Assembly: GCF_963678975.1 (NCBI RefSeq)
Contig: NC_089284.1
Span: forward strand, 929,001 to 993,000
Reading direction: 5' to 3'
From: Dysidea avara
Lineage: Eukaryota > Porifera > Demospongiae > Dictyoceratida > Dysideidae
DNA length: 64,000 bases
Positions 50,531 through 61,445 of this stretch are shown piece after piece (the stretch's first letter is position 1; every line of letters starts with the position of its first letter). Under the pieces are notes generated by a model. It did no database searches, was not told the DNA's origin, and saw only the letters and a list, made by a program, of their open reading frames with translations. Position numbers and translations under genes: made by a program.

Positions 50531-50559
50531 CTCTAATAGAGCAGTCATCCTAATAGAGC

Positions 50560-53215
50560 AGTCACCCTGAAGAGAATTCAAGAGATCAGCTAGAAATAAG
50601 AAACCTGTATAGAGATCAGCTACACACAAGTCACCCTGTAGAGAGATCAGCTAGAAGAAGTTACCTTGTAGGGAGTTCATGCAACTATGGAAAGAGATAG
50701 TTCAGCTAGAAAAAATCACCTTGTAGAGTTCAGCTACAAAGAAACCACCATGTAGAGAGTTCAGCTACAAACAAATTGCCCTGTGGAGAGATCAATAGAA
50801 GAAGTTACCTTGTAGAGAGTTCAGCTACAAAGAAACCATCATGTAGAGAGTTCAGCTACAAACAAATCTCCCTGTAGAGAGATCAGCTAGAAGAAGTTAC
50901 CTTGTAGAGAGTTCAGCTTCAAACAAATCACCCTGTAGAAAGATCAGCTAAAAGAGGTCACCTTGTAGACAGTTCAGTTACAAAAAAACCACCATGTAGA
51001 GAGCTCAGCTACAAACTAGTGACCTTGTAGAGACATCAGCTAGAAGAAGTTACCTTGTAGAGAGTTCAGCTACAAAGAAACCATTCTGTAAAGAGCTCAG
51101 CTGCAAACAAATCACCTGTAAAGAATTCAGCTACAAATAAATCACCCTGTAGAAAGATGAGCTAGAAAAAGGTACCTTGTAGAGAGTTCAGTTACAAAGA
51201 AACCACCATGTAGAGAATTCAGCTACAAACTAGTGACCCTGTAAAGACATCAGCTAGAAGAAGTTACCTTGAGAGAGTTCAGCTACAAAGAAACCATTAT
51301 TTAAAGAGCTCAGCTGCAAACAAATCACCTATACAGAATTCAGCTACAAACAAATCACCATGTAGAGAGATCAGCTAGAAGAAGTTAACTTGTAGAGAAT
51401 TCAGCTACAAAGAAACCATCATTTAGAGAGTTCAGCTTCAAACAAATCACCTGTAGAGAGTTCAGCTACAAACAAATCTCCCTGTAGAGAGATCAGCTAG
51501 AAGAAGTTACCTTGTAGAGAGTTCAGCTACAAAGAAACCACCATCTAGAGAGTTCAGCTGCAAAGAAATCACCCTGTATAAAATTCTGCCACGAACAAAT
51601 TGCCCTGTAGAAAGATCAGTTAGAAGAAGTTACCTTGTAGAGAGTTCAGCTACAAAGAAACCATTCTGTAAAGAGCTCAGCTGCAAACAAATTACCTGTA
51701 CAGAATTCAGCTACAAACGAATCACCCTGTAGAGAGATCAGCTAGAAGAAATTACTTTGTAGAGAGTTCAGCTACAAAGAAACCACCATGTAGAGAGTTC
51801 AGCTGCAAAGAAATCACCCTGTAGAAAATACAGCCACAAACAAATTGCCCTGTAGAAAGATCAGTTAGAAGAAGTTACCTTGTAGATCGTTCAGCTACAA
51901 ACAAATCACCCTGTAGAGAGATCAGCTAGAAGAAGTTACCTTGTAGAAAGTTCAGCTACAAAGAAACCACCATGTAGAGAGTTCAGCTGCAAAGAAATCA
52001 CCCTGTATAAAATTCTGCCACAAACAAATTGCCCTGTAGAAAGATCAGTTAGAAGAAGTTACCTTGTAGAGAGTTCAGCTACAAAGAAACCACCATCTAG
52101 AGAGTTCAGCTGCAAAGAAATCACCCTGTATAAAATTCTGCCACGAACAAATTGCCCTGTAGAAAGATCAGTTAGAAGAAGTTACCTTGTAGAGAGTTCA
52201 GCTACAAAGAAACCATTCTGTAAAGAGCTCAGCTGCAAACAAATTACCTGTACAGAATTCAGCTACAAACGAATCACCCTGTAGAGAGATCAGCTAGAAG
52301 AAATTACTTTGTAGAGAGTTCAGCTACAAAGAAACCACCATGTAGAGAGTTCAGCTGCAAAGAAATCACCCTGTAGAAAATACAGCCACAAACAAATTGC
52401 CCTGTAGAAAGATCAGTTAGAAGAAGTTACCTTGTAGATCGTTCAGCTACAAACAAATCACCCTGTAGAGAGATCAGCTAGAAGAAGTTACCTTGTAGAA
52501 AGTTCAGCTACAAAGAAACCACCATGTAGAGAGTTCAGCTGCAAAGAAATCACCCTGTATAAAATTCTGCCACAAACAAATTGCCCTGTAGAAAGATCAG
52601 TTAGAAGAAGTTACCTTGTAGAGAGTTCAGCTACAAAGAAACCATTTTGTAAAGAGCTCAGCTGCAAACAAATCACCTGTACAGAATTCAGCTACAAACG
52701 AATCACCCTGTAGAGAGATCACCTAGAAGAAGTTACCTTGTAGATAGTTCAGCTACAAACAAATCTCCCTGTAGAGAGATCAGCTACCTTGTAGAGAGTT
52801 CAGCTACAAAGAAACCATTCTGTAAAGAGCTCAGCTGCAAAAAAATCACCTGTACAGAATTCAGCTACAAACAAATCACCCTGTAGAGAGATCAGCTAGA
52901 AGATATTACCTTGTAGATAGTTCAGCTACAAACAAATCACTCTGTAGAAAGATCAGTTAGAAGAAGTTACCTTTTAGAGAGTTCAGCTACAAAGAAACCA
53001 TTCTGTAAAGAGCTCAGCTGCAAACAAATCACTCGTACAGAATTCAGCTACAAACAAATCACCCTGTAGAGAGATCAGCTAAAAGAAATTACCTTGTAGA
53101 TAGTTCAGCTACAAACAAATCACCCTGTAGAAAGATCAGTTAGAAGAAGTAACTTTGTAGAGAGTTCAGCTACAAAGAAACCATCATGTGGAGAGTTCAG
53201 CTGCAAAGAAATCAC
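50560..53215. repeat. Minisatellite B (about 30-bp units in a ~90-bp higher order)
   Basis: Units such as GTAGAGAGTTCAGCTACAAA alternate with GAGATCAGCTAGAAGAAGTT and a GAAATCACCCT type. Segments beginning at 51531 and 52083 are near identical, giving a 552-bp higher-order duplication. Confidence 0.95.
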
Positions 53216-53489
53216 CACTGCCCAAATTTCAAGGCAATAGCTCTTTCCAATCTGAAGTTATCAATTGTCAAAGTTGGCAAATTGGATGTGTGTGGAAGGC
53301 CCCTTTTCGCAAATCCGGTCACATATGTATTATATATATATAATTTCTACATTTACTGATAAAATATTTAAAGTACATCTACTTCATCTTTTCGTCTTCC
53401 TGTAGTAAAGAAAAAAAAACATAGGTTAAAAAAGTCCCAAAGCTGGCCATAGGCCGGCTTTGGGGTATACAAATACAAAAAGAAATGAA
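53216..53489. other. Spacer after satellite B
   Basis: AT-rich sequence; no gene seen. A tract near 53220-53330 (CCCAAATTTCAAGGCAATAG onward) looks like a repeat tail but has no second copy here. Confidence 0.35.
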
Positions 53490-53810
53490 ATCTAATCCAA
53501 AACAGCCAAGCTGTAAAAAAAGTGTGCGGCCCTCAGAAAGGCTATGGTGAAAAAAGATGTGAAATCCAAGGTGGCGGCCAAGAAATGGCTGTGATGGTAG
53601 GTTAATGTTAAAAATTTTAATAACGACAATTCAGGTGAATTTTTGTGCCGCTTCACAAAATTTACCTAAATTGTCATTATTAAAATTTTTACCATTAACC
53701 TACCATCACAGCCATTTCTTGGCCGCCACCTTGGATTTCACATCTTTTTTCACCATAGCCTTTCTGAGGGCCGCACACTTTTTTTACAGCTTGGCTGTTT
53801 TGGATTAGAT
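53490..53810. mobile_element. Hairpin MITE with ~150-bp arms
   Basis: ATCTAATCCAAAACAGCCAA on the left is complementary to the right end, and pairing is almost perfect for about 150 bp around a ~25-bp loop near 53640-53660. No ORF. It sits at the start of the second satellite A array. Confidence 0.85.
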
Positions 53811-54660
53811 ATATTATGTCAGTAGCACTCAAAAGAGGTAATTATACAAGTCGGTAACACGGGCTACTACACTCAGACATGAGCTATGTTGGTAGCACTC
53901 AAACTCAAACATGAGTTACATCAGCAGTACTCAAACATGAGCTACATCAGTAGCATGCAAACATGAGCTACGAACATCAGTAGCACTCAATTTCAGACAT
54001 GAGCTATGTTTGGTAGCACTCAAACATGAGCTATATTAGTAACACTCATACATGAGCTACTTGGTACATAGCACTCAAAGACGTAAGCTGGTAACACGAG
54101 CTACATCAGTAGCACTCAGACATGAGCTGTGTTGGTAGCACTCAAACATGATCTACGTCCATGTAACACTCAAACATGGGCTATGTCAGTAACACTCAAA
54201 CATGAGCTATATCATTAGCATTATGTGGACATGATCATGAACCATGTTGGTAGTACTCAAACATGCTTTCATGAGCTACATCACTGATGCTCAAACATAA
54301 CTACATTGGTAACACTCAGACATGCGCTATATATATTGACAGTACCCAGACAGGAGCTCCCAGACATGAGCTATGTAAGTTTGTAGCACTCAAATGAGGT
54401 AAGCTGGTAACACTCAAACACGAGCTGCACCAGACATGAACTACATTAGTTGCAGCCATACATGAGCTATGTCAGTAGCACTCAGATGAGGTAAGTTGGC
54501 AGCTCTCAAACATGAGTGATGTCAGTAGCAATCACACATGAGCTACGCCAGTAACACTCAAACATGAGCTATGTCGATAGCACTCAACCATGAGCTACAT
54601 CAGTGAACGTGGGCTGCATCCATAGTACTCAAACATGGGCTACATTGGTAGCTCTCAAAC
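53811..54660. repeat. Minisatellite A, array 2
   Basis: Same unit as array 1 (CATGAGCTACATCAGTAGCA). More diverged and interspersed. Confidence 0.9.
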
Positions 54661-56270
54661 ATGAATGATGCAACATCAATTCTAGTAAAATTAATGTGAT
54701 AACTATGTTGGTATCACAGTACAATCATGCATACATCAGCTACCTGACTATCAATCACAGTGAACGTGACCTCTTGTCATCACACATTTACACGACAGCT
54801 ATACTGCATGCATCAGCTGTAGTTGCTATGTCAACAACACTGTACAGTCATTATATTGCTAGCTTCTGACTACATCAGTGGTAAAAAAATAAATAAATAA
54901 AATGAAAAATGGGACAGCCATAGTACTGCTATACATTATTACCATGCACTGTAGCAACAGCCACACATCAGCTATATTGTTACATAGGAACATGTCACAG
55001 CGGAGGTGGTAGAAACTTCAGCAGGGCAGCTACATATCAGCTTCATGATCAGGACAGCTACACCAGTAGCACTGTACAGTCTATACTGTTAGCATCAGAC
55101 TATATCAATTACAATGGAGGTAGCAGAAACATCACCAGCGTAGCCACACACCCTCACTACATCAATTGCAGCTTCAGTGGACATGACAGCTACATCAGTA
55201 GCATTGTGCAGTCACATATATCAGGTATATTGTTACATCTGGCTATATACATCAATTGTAGTAGATGTGACATCTGGCTTTGTCATGATCCTACATCCAC
55301 ACATCAGATAGATTGCTACGAATAATGTACAGCAGAAGTGTCAGGAATTTCAACTGCATACTGAAAACACCTGACGCATTAGTTGCAGACGTAACAGCCA
55401 TGCCAGGATAAATAATCCTGACCACATCACGATTGCGGCTACACATTAGTTGCGTTATTTGTACCTGCACCATTGACAGATCTTACAGATAGTAACAGCA
55501 CAGGGCAGCTATGAGCTTTCTCACCTGACTGCATCACTATCACTCAGTATCAGTCACAGTGGATGAGACAACTATGTCAGTAATGCAATACAGTGGCCAT
55601 AGCAATCACATGGGGTTGGGCTTTGGTCTCTGCAAAATCTTACATACTTAGCATGTCCAACCATGTGCTCTAAAGACTCCTCTTCACCCACACTGATCAT
55701 AAAGGCCTAGTTCCTGCTTCAGCTATAACAATAGCACCTGACAGTGTCATTTGCAGTATATTTGACAGTTATACAGTGGTATAGCACAGTTCACTACAGA
55801 TATGTATCAGCTATACATGACAACATTGATGGCAGTAAACAAAATGGCTACTCAGTTGCCTATACAGTAGCATATCAGTTACTGCACTTAACAGGACAGC
55901 TACATTTGTAGCATGGTACAGTGACACATCAGCTGATCACTACCACTAAATGGCAGGACTTGCAGCAGCTGTGGCCACAGTTTAAGCACACTTCAGCTAC
56001 ACCGAGAGCATATGACTATACCTGCTAAGTGACCAGCACAGTGTAGTCAGTCATCAACTTGAGCGTTAGCACCAGACTATATTATTTGCTGTAGCTAGAT
56101 GTGGCAGCGATGTTCAGCAGCACATGTACAGTACACACATATCAGCTAAATCAATAACCAATAATCAAGATGACCAGCTGCTACTAGTACAGCTCACTTG
56201 CTGGGAACACCTTGACTAGAACTCCTAGCAATCAAAAAAAGAAAAACAAAACAAAAAAAAAACAGACTAG
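54661..56270. repeat. Degenerate satellite A-like region
   Basis: Words such as CAGCTACATCAGTAGCA recur at irregular spacing with longer spacers. No gene seen; the short ORFs have no domain. Confidence 0.55.
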
Positions 56271-56282
56271 AATATTCTATAT

Positions 56283-57208
56283 CAGCGTTGAAACCGGGTC
56301 ACTACTGCTGACCCGGATGACCCACTGACCCGGATTTAACCCGGATTAAATTAAGCCGAGGCGCGCGATAAGAGCTATGTTTCGGGTATTCTCGAGCGAG
56401 CGAGACTACGTTTTGAGCGTTCGATTCGTGTTGAGTAAACGAGTAGTTATGTGATAACTAAGCCGGTAAGTTTATAATTTAAAATCATTCAGTGGGTTTG
56501 GTTCCACGTAACTACTGTGAGTTTACAGACAGCAATTGGGTGTGGCTTCATACATACTTAGTATTGCAATTTCCCAATATATTAAAATGGGTGTGGCTCA
56601 CAAAAGTACTTAACATCCTGCTGCAAGACTAGACCTAGACTATATACAACTCATACATTAATCGATTAGTGGGCGTGGCTCCACAATAAATGGGCGTGGC
56701 TGAGCGTATGTTTGTAACGCGATAAGTGGGCGTGGCTCATGAAAGAGCTACGCAACTAGCGTTTATAGGTTCCACGTCGTCAAACGATCAATTTCGTTTC
56801 TCACGTGATCCAATCCGGGTCAGACCGGGATAATTTGTAAACCGGGTCAGACCCGGATGACTAGTCTGGCACCGCCCGCCCCTTCGCATAAAGTAAGGGT
56901 TTGGTGAAATACAGATACTAAATCATTTCTAGCGCCCAGATTCGGCGCTAGCCAATTAGTGCATGCCAATGACGTTCACACAGAAATCGCCTTGGCAACA
57001 CAATGCTTTTGTTCGAATTGAAGTGCAATCATCTGACGTAACAAGCAATACGTACACTGTCTAATTGAATTCCTTTTGAAATGATTAGGTATTTGTATTT
57101 CACCAGACCCTTACTTTTTGCGAAGGGGCGGGCGGCGCCAGACTACCGGATGACCCGGAGAAAACGTGACCCGGTTGACCCGGATGACCCGACCCGGTTT
57201 CAACGCTG
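56283..57208. mobile_element. hAT-like element with CCGGGTC-rich ends
   Basis: Inverted ends CAGCGTTGAAACCGGGTC are flanked by TTCTATAT on both sides (56275-56282, 57209-57216). Subterminal CCCGGATGACC words repeat. Without the nested MITE the element is about 630 bp and non-coding. Confidence 0.88.
56862..57145. mobile_element. MULE-like MITE nested in the hAT element
   Basis: About 65-bp inverted ends starting TAGTCTGGCRCCGCCCGCC, flanked by CCGGATGAC on both sides (56853-56861, 57146-57154), a 9-bp duplication. The host is rich in the same word, so chance contributes, but the boundaries fit exactly. Confidence 0.82.
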
Positions 57209-57216
57209 TTCTATAT

Positions 57217-58560
57217 CCAGCTAGTCAGGATGTGACAGATAAGCAGCACACTATAACAGTTATGGTGACCACCGAACAAAGCAACCAAGTGAGTCTAGAT
57301 CTAGTAGCACTACTTCAGGCAACAAGACAAAGTTGTACTAAGGTAGTTGATCATTACCACATGCCAGCGGTATCATGCACTAGTTTATTGAAATCACACC
57401 AGGCATGGTTAACACACATACCTACACTATAAATAGAGATGTGAGATTGCCCTAAGCAGTATCAGATTAGTGACACATAGACACATCAGACTGGGCTGTG
57501 CCTCAATTCTCCGGATATGGGGAACACGTCAATTATGATTGTGTCAAGAGTGCACAAATAGGTGAGCCAATATTACTCACTATGACTGCACTGCGAGCTG
57601 GGGACAGAGCGCAACTGCACATCAGCTAGGTCACCACATGACTATAGTGCAAAAATCCAACAGGCAAGCTATAGCTACGGCTACTGATACTGCCAACTTT
57701 GCACCACACTGGTGACACATCTATAGCAAGCAGTCTTAGCATAAGTCATAACTATGACCATAAAACTTCAATCAAACAAAGGCTGTAGTGTCACGCAGCT
57801 AAGTATCGATGAACTAAGCTGGGGTAGTCCGCTGACAGTGGATTGCTCGCCAGACCAGGGCATGGCACTGATACAACATCACTCACTTAACGTTTTGAAA
57901 TAAATTCCTTTCTATACCGGCCAGTATCAACAACCAATAGCAATTTGCAGTTTCGAAACTGCGCTCAGTGCTGGCACGGTTTACATAGAGGTGGCCAGGG
58001 TAGCCATGAATAGGCAGACACACGTGCTAACCCTATGGCGCTAACGCTTAACTAATGACAGTGCCTATCAAAGGCGACAAGGCCTCATCTGGGCGATAGG
58101 AAAACCAAGCTCAAACAAGATGATCATTTTTGACAAGGTTAAACTACTCCAACTAGCCACTTAGAACCCCCTGCTACCCCATTATGGGCTTTCTTTGGGC
58201 TATGGAACTCTCGTCCAGATAGGCTCGAGTTAGCTGCAGGGGCCAAAAATCCTACATCGAGCCATACAGATTACAACAAAGGCTCGAAAACGCAATAGCA
58301 GCTACATGCTTGTCACCGACCTGCGTTGAGAGGGGATCACGTGACCTGATCACGTGATTAAACAACCTGACCACCTGCTAAAAAATATAGTTAATAGTGA
58401 TACTACCAGCATCTACTAAATGTAATTCGATGAATACTTAATACCACCAACAACCACAATACGTGATTCGATAAATATGTGCTAACAATAGTTTGACAAT
58501 CCTCGTTACGGTCACGTGAAAGTATTACGTAGTGCGCTAATGTAAACATGATGTAACGAT
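57217..58560. other. Unassigned stretch
   Basis: No domain-bearing ORF or clear repeat. A local palindrome GATCACGTGACCTGATCACGTG lies near 58335. Confidence 0.4.
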
Positions 58561-58623
58561 AGTAACCGTTGAGAGCTCGAGCATGAACGTAGAAGAGACA
58601 TTGCGAGTACTGTAGAGGGAGAT

Positions 58624-59710
58624 AATGAACGAAGCCAGTCAGGTGCGCAGTTCACTCGAGAATGTCTGTGCTAGGGGCGAATTAGCTGTGGAGACAGCTA
58701 GGACTGGAAGAATTAAGGAATACGTATATTTTTATAGTTTATTATTGTAATTGTACATATGTATATAATTAAGTAACTTGTCGTAATTGTACATACTTAT
58801 ATAGTTAAGTAACTAATTGAAATTGTACACATGTAATTGCACATCAGCATTATACCCCTGGAGGGTCCTGCTGATTAACAATAAATAATAAATAACGTCC
58901 TGGAGTTGCTTCACGTCTTAAAGAAAGAAGACAGTCAGGAATGTTTTAAGTCTTTCTCCAAAGCCTTAATATCTACAATGCAGTCAGTGCTACACGTAAG
59001 TAAGCCAACAACACCAGCGAAGCTTAGAGAAATGATATGGATGGAATTCACAGACGTACGAGCCAACAAATTGCCAAAATATTGGAAGGAATTGTGTGAG
59101 GCATTAAGCTGTCCTCATATCATGAGAGAACCATTAGTGATGCAACTAACGAATCAGCAAATTTTTGAAGAAATGCTGACATCTATGTTCAAAACACATG
59201 TGGAACTACCAGCTGAAACACCAACCGAATTAACAGTGGACGAAGAGAATGTATTGAGGTATGCTTGTGGATATGTAGCGAAGAAACTGTACCAAAAATT
59301 TTTGAAGCAGCATGGTGAGAAGTACGCAACATTATAAGATTATTAACAGAGGTGGATTATATGAAGTAAATGATGAATCTTTTTTGCTATTTAAAAAAAT
59401 TGAGAAATTTATGCAAGTGAGATTAAGAGCTCATCTTGAACAAAGAGTAAATGCCACTGTACAGTCATCCGGGAGAGAAATACTGGGAGTTGTAAAGAGA
59501 GATGTTAATGTTTTGTTTTACTGGGATGTTGTAAGCAATAGCATACAAAATGATGAGTGGAAGACTGAATTATTAACTGCCATAATAAGCATGTGGCTGA
59601 CTATCCGTGGATATAGCATAACATCACAATGGATGGAACAGTACAAACACTTGTCATGTGTCAATAGCAAGAAAAAGAAAGGACTTCGTAAAGAATTAAA
59701 GAAATTATGA
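58624..59710 (+). CDS. Transposon-derived protein related to the 42-kb ORF
   Basis: Probable exon 1 starts at an ATG at 58624 (MNEASQVRSSLENV) with a weak donor (GTATAT) near 58720. The next exon begins near 58906 (LLHVLKKEDSQECF) and runs to about 59312, with VLRYACGYVAKKLYQKFLKQ. A third frame from about 59335 to 59710 gives INRGGLYEVNDESFLLF, VKRDVNVLFYWDVV, WLTIRGYSITSQWMEQYKH and a basic KSK-like tail. The change of frame near 59320-59335 may be a short intron or a frameshift. The C-terminal motif is shared with the ORF in the P-type element at 41993. Function unknown. It converges on the P-like transposase at 59794. Confidence 0.6.
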
Positions 59711-59793
59711 AACATCCTATATTGTTATATACTTTGTGATATTGTAATATACAGATGATTATTATAGCAATAATAATAATAATAATATTGCTT

Positions 59794-61083
59794 CTATGGT
59801 TTACCACGCTTTCTTCGTGGTAGTGGTGTTTCATTGATTTCAGCATCTTGAAGTAATGGCCTCTTTCTGCAGTTTCCACATGCAGGGTCTGTTGCCACAG
59901 TTTCCTGAATTCGTATTGACACAGTATTCTTTAAAAACTGATGGCTTGTTGGATTGTCATTGCGTCCTCCTTGAGCACGCTGTTTACCAAAGAATACCTC
60001 TAGGGGATCCTGGCAAAACTTCTCTGATAAAATATATTCAACACCTGGTTGGTTAAGTAAAAATTTAGCCATCTCCACAAATTACTTCACTGTAAGTAGA
60101 TGCATATAGTATAATCTACATTGAAGGACATTGTATTTACCTGTTATGTGTAGCCCTTCTCTGGTCTCTAAACTAAGCAACATCATGTTTTTCTCTGCAG
60201 CTGTAAACTTGTGGTCACACCTTTCATCTACACTACATTTCCATTCCTTCAGGTAGTTCAAAAAGTCATTCTCAAGCCACTGCACAGCATGCACATATGC
60301 AATTATACAAAATCACAAATATAATTATGTGAACCTCAAAACGAGGATCATCTTTTTCAAAGGGTTTTAAGTCTGGCTTTTTCTTCTGAATCTCTTCTTC
60401 CAAGCACCTTGTCATGTCAAAAAATCTGTCAAAAGTTCTTACAAATCGTTCAGTCTCTTTGGTTTCTGGGCTTCCATAATAAGCAAAGGCTGAAGCAGCG
60501 GCGGAGGAAGTAGTTGATATGAGGGGGGGCTCTGCTGAGCTGACCCAGACTTATTTCTATAGTTTGGTAAGGTGAGACCAAAAAAAAAAAAAAAAAAAGG
60601 TCACAACCAACTGACAAGAGCTTTCCACCTCACCAGCTACCATTTCTAGCTGATAAACTACATAAAAATCCTTACATAGCTCGCTACACACTGACTACTT
60701 TATTAGAGTGACTGCTCTATTAGAGTATCTCGATCTTTATCACGGTTTTCAGCCCCACTCCAAGAAAGATAATTTCGGTGTGATATCATTCTGAGGGGGG
60801 GCTTAGCCCCCTAGCCCCCCCCCCTTCCGCCGCCTATGGGCTGAAGCAACAGTATTGCTTAACACCTATATAATTTATATTGTTCATGGTCAGGCTAATT
60901 AACTCCTTCATACATGCATAATAATGTGCTTACCTGAGCAGCTAAATTTACTCTCATCCTGGAGTATGAGTTTAAATGAATATGTTCATTAGTCAATTTC
61001 CACAGTAGTTTAAAACCAGACTTGGACATTTGTTTGTTGTGTAATCTTGTGAGGTGTTCCCAGCTGATGTACTGTCCATTGAT
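59794..61083 (-). pseudogene. P-element/THAP9-type transposase, 3' exons, split by a MITE
   Basis: Four exons in continuous phase: 60934-61083 ([10 protein letters not shown]...[12 protein letters not shown]), 60335-60865 (VLSNTVASA ... RFVRTFDRFFDMTRC), 60141-60279 (WLENDFLNYLKEW) and 59794-60089 (LSEKFCQDPLEVFFGKQRAQ, the P-element C-terminal signature). The second exon is interrupted by the hAT MITE at 60496-60838. The last exon has an in-frame TAA three codons after its acceptor. Upstream exons encoding the catalytic core are absent in the 350 bp before the next gene, so the copy is 5' truncated and dead. Confidence 0.87.
60496..60838 (-). mobile_element. hAT-like MITE, family 1, copy 2
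   Basis: Ends CAGCGGCGGAGGAAG and (complement) CATAGGCGGCGGAAGG, flanked by GGCTGAAG on both sides (60488-60495, 60839-60846). It is the inverse of 37464-37801 and interrupts a transposase exon between codons of VASAFAYYG. Confidence 0.94.
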
Positions 61084-61445
61084 CTGCATCATGCATACCA
61101 TATTATTCATAATATGTATTATATAGCTAATATAATTATAGCTAATACCATGCATTGTACAATAATTATGTAATATGCAGTGCTGGAGACGAAACATGTG
61201 TGTATACATTGATCAACTTATAACATTAATTATTATCAAGAGTCCATAATAAAGAAGAGAGTGTCTAACTTCAATATGACCTATCAAAAATGACCCCGTT
61301 TAGTAGCTCCGTATGTTATAGTTTATTCACGCATATCGCAGACGTGTTAAATAAGCCTTATCGACACCTCACCTTCTAGCTCTTCAATACAGCCGCCTGA
61401 AGCCGCATTGAATCACGTGCGCTTTGCTGAATAGCATGGTTTTGA

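Noticed and set aside
47905..53215. Regularly spaced short repeats resembling a CRISPR array
   Set aside because: Units are directly tandem and diverged, with no unique spacers, and the DNA is eukaryotic; they are minisatellites.
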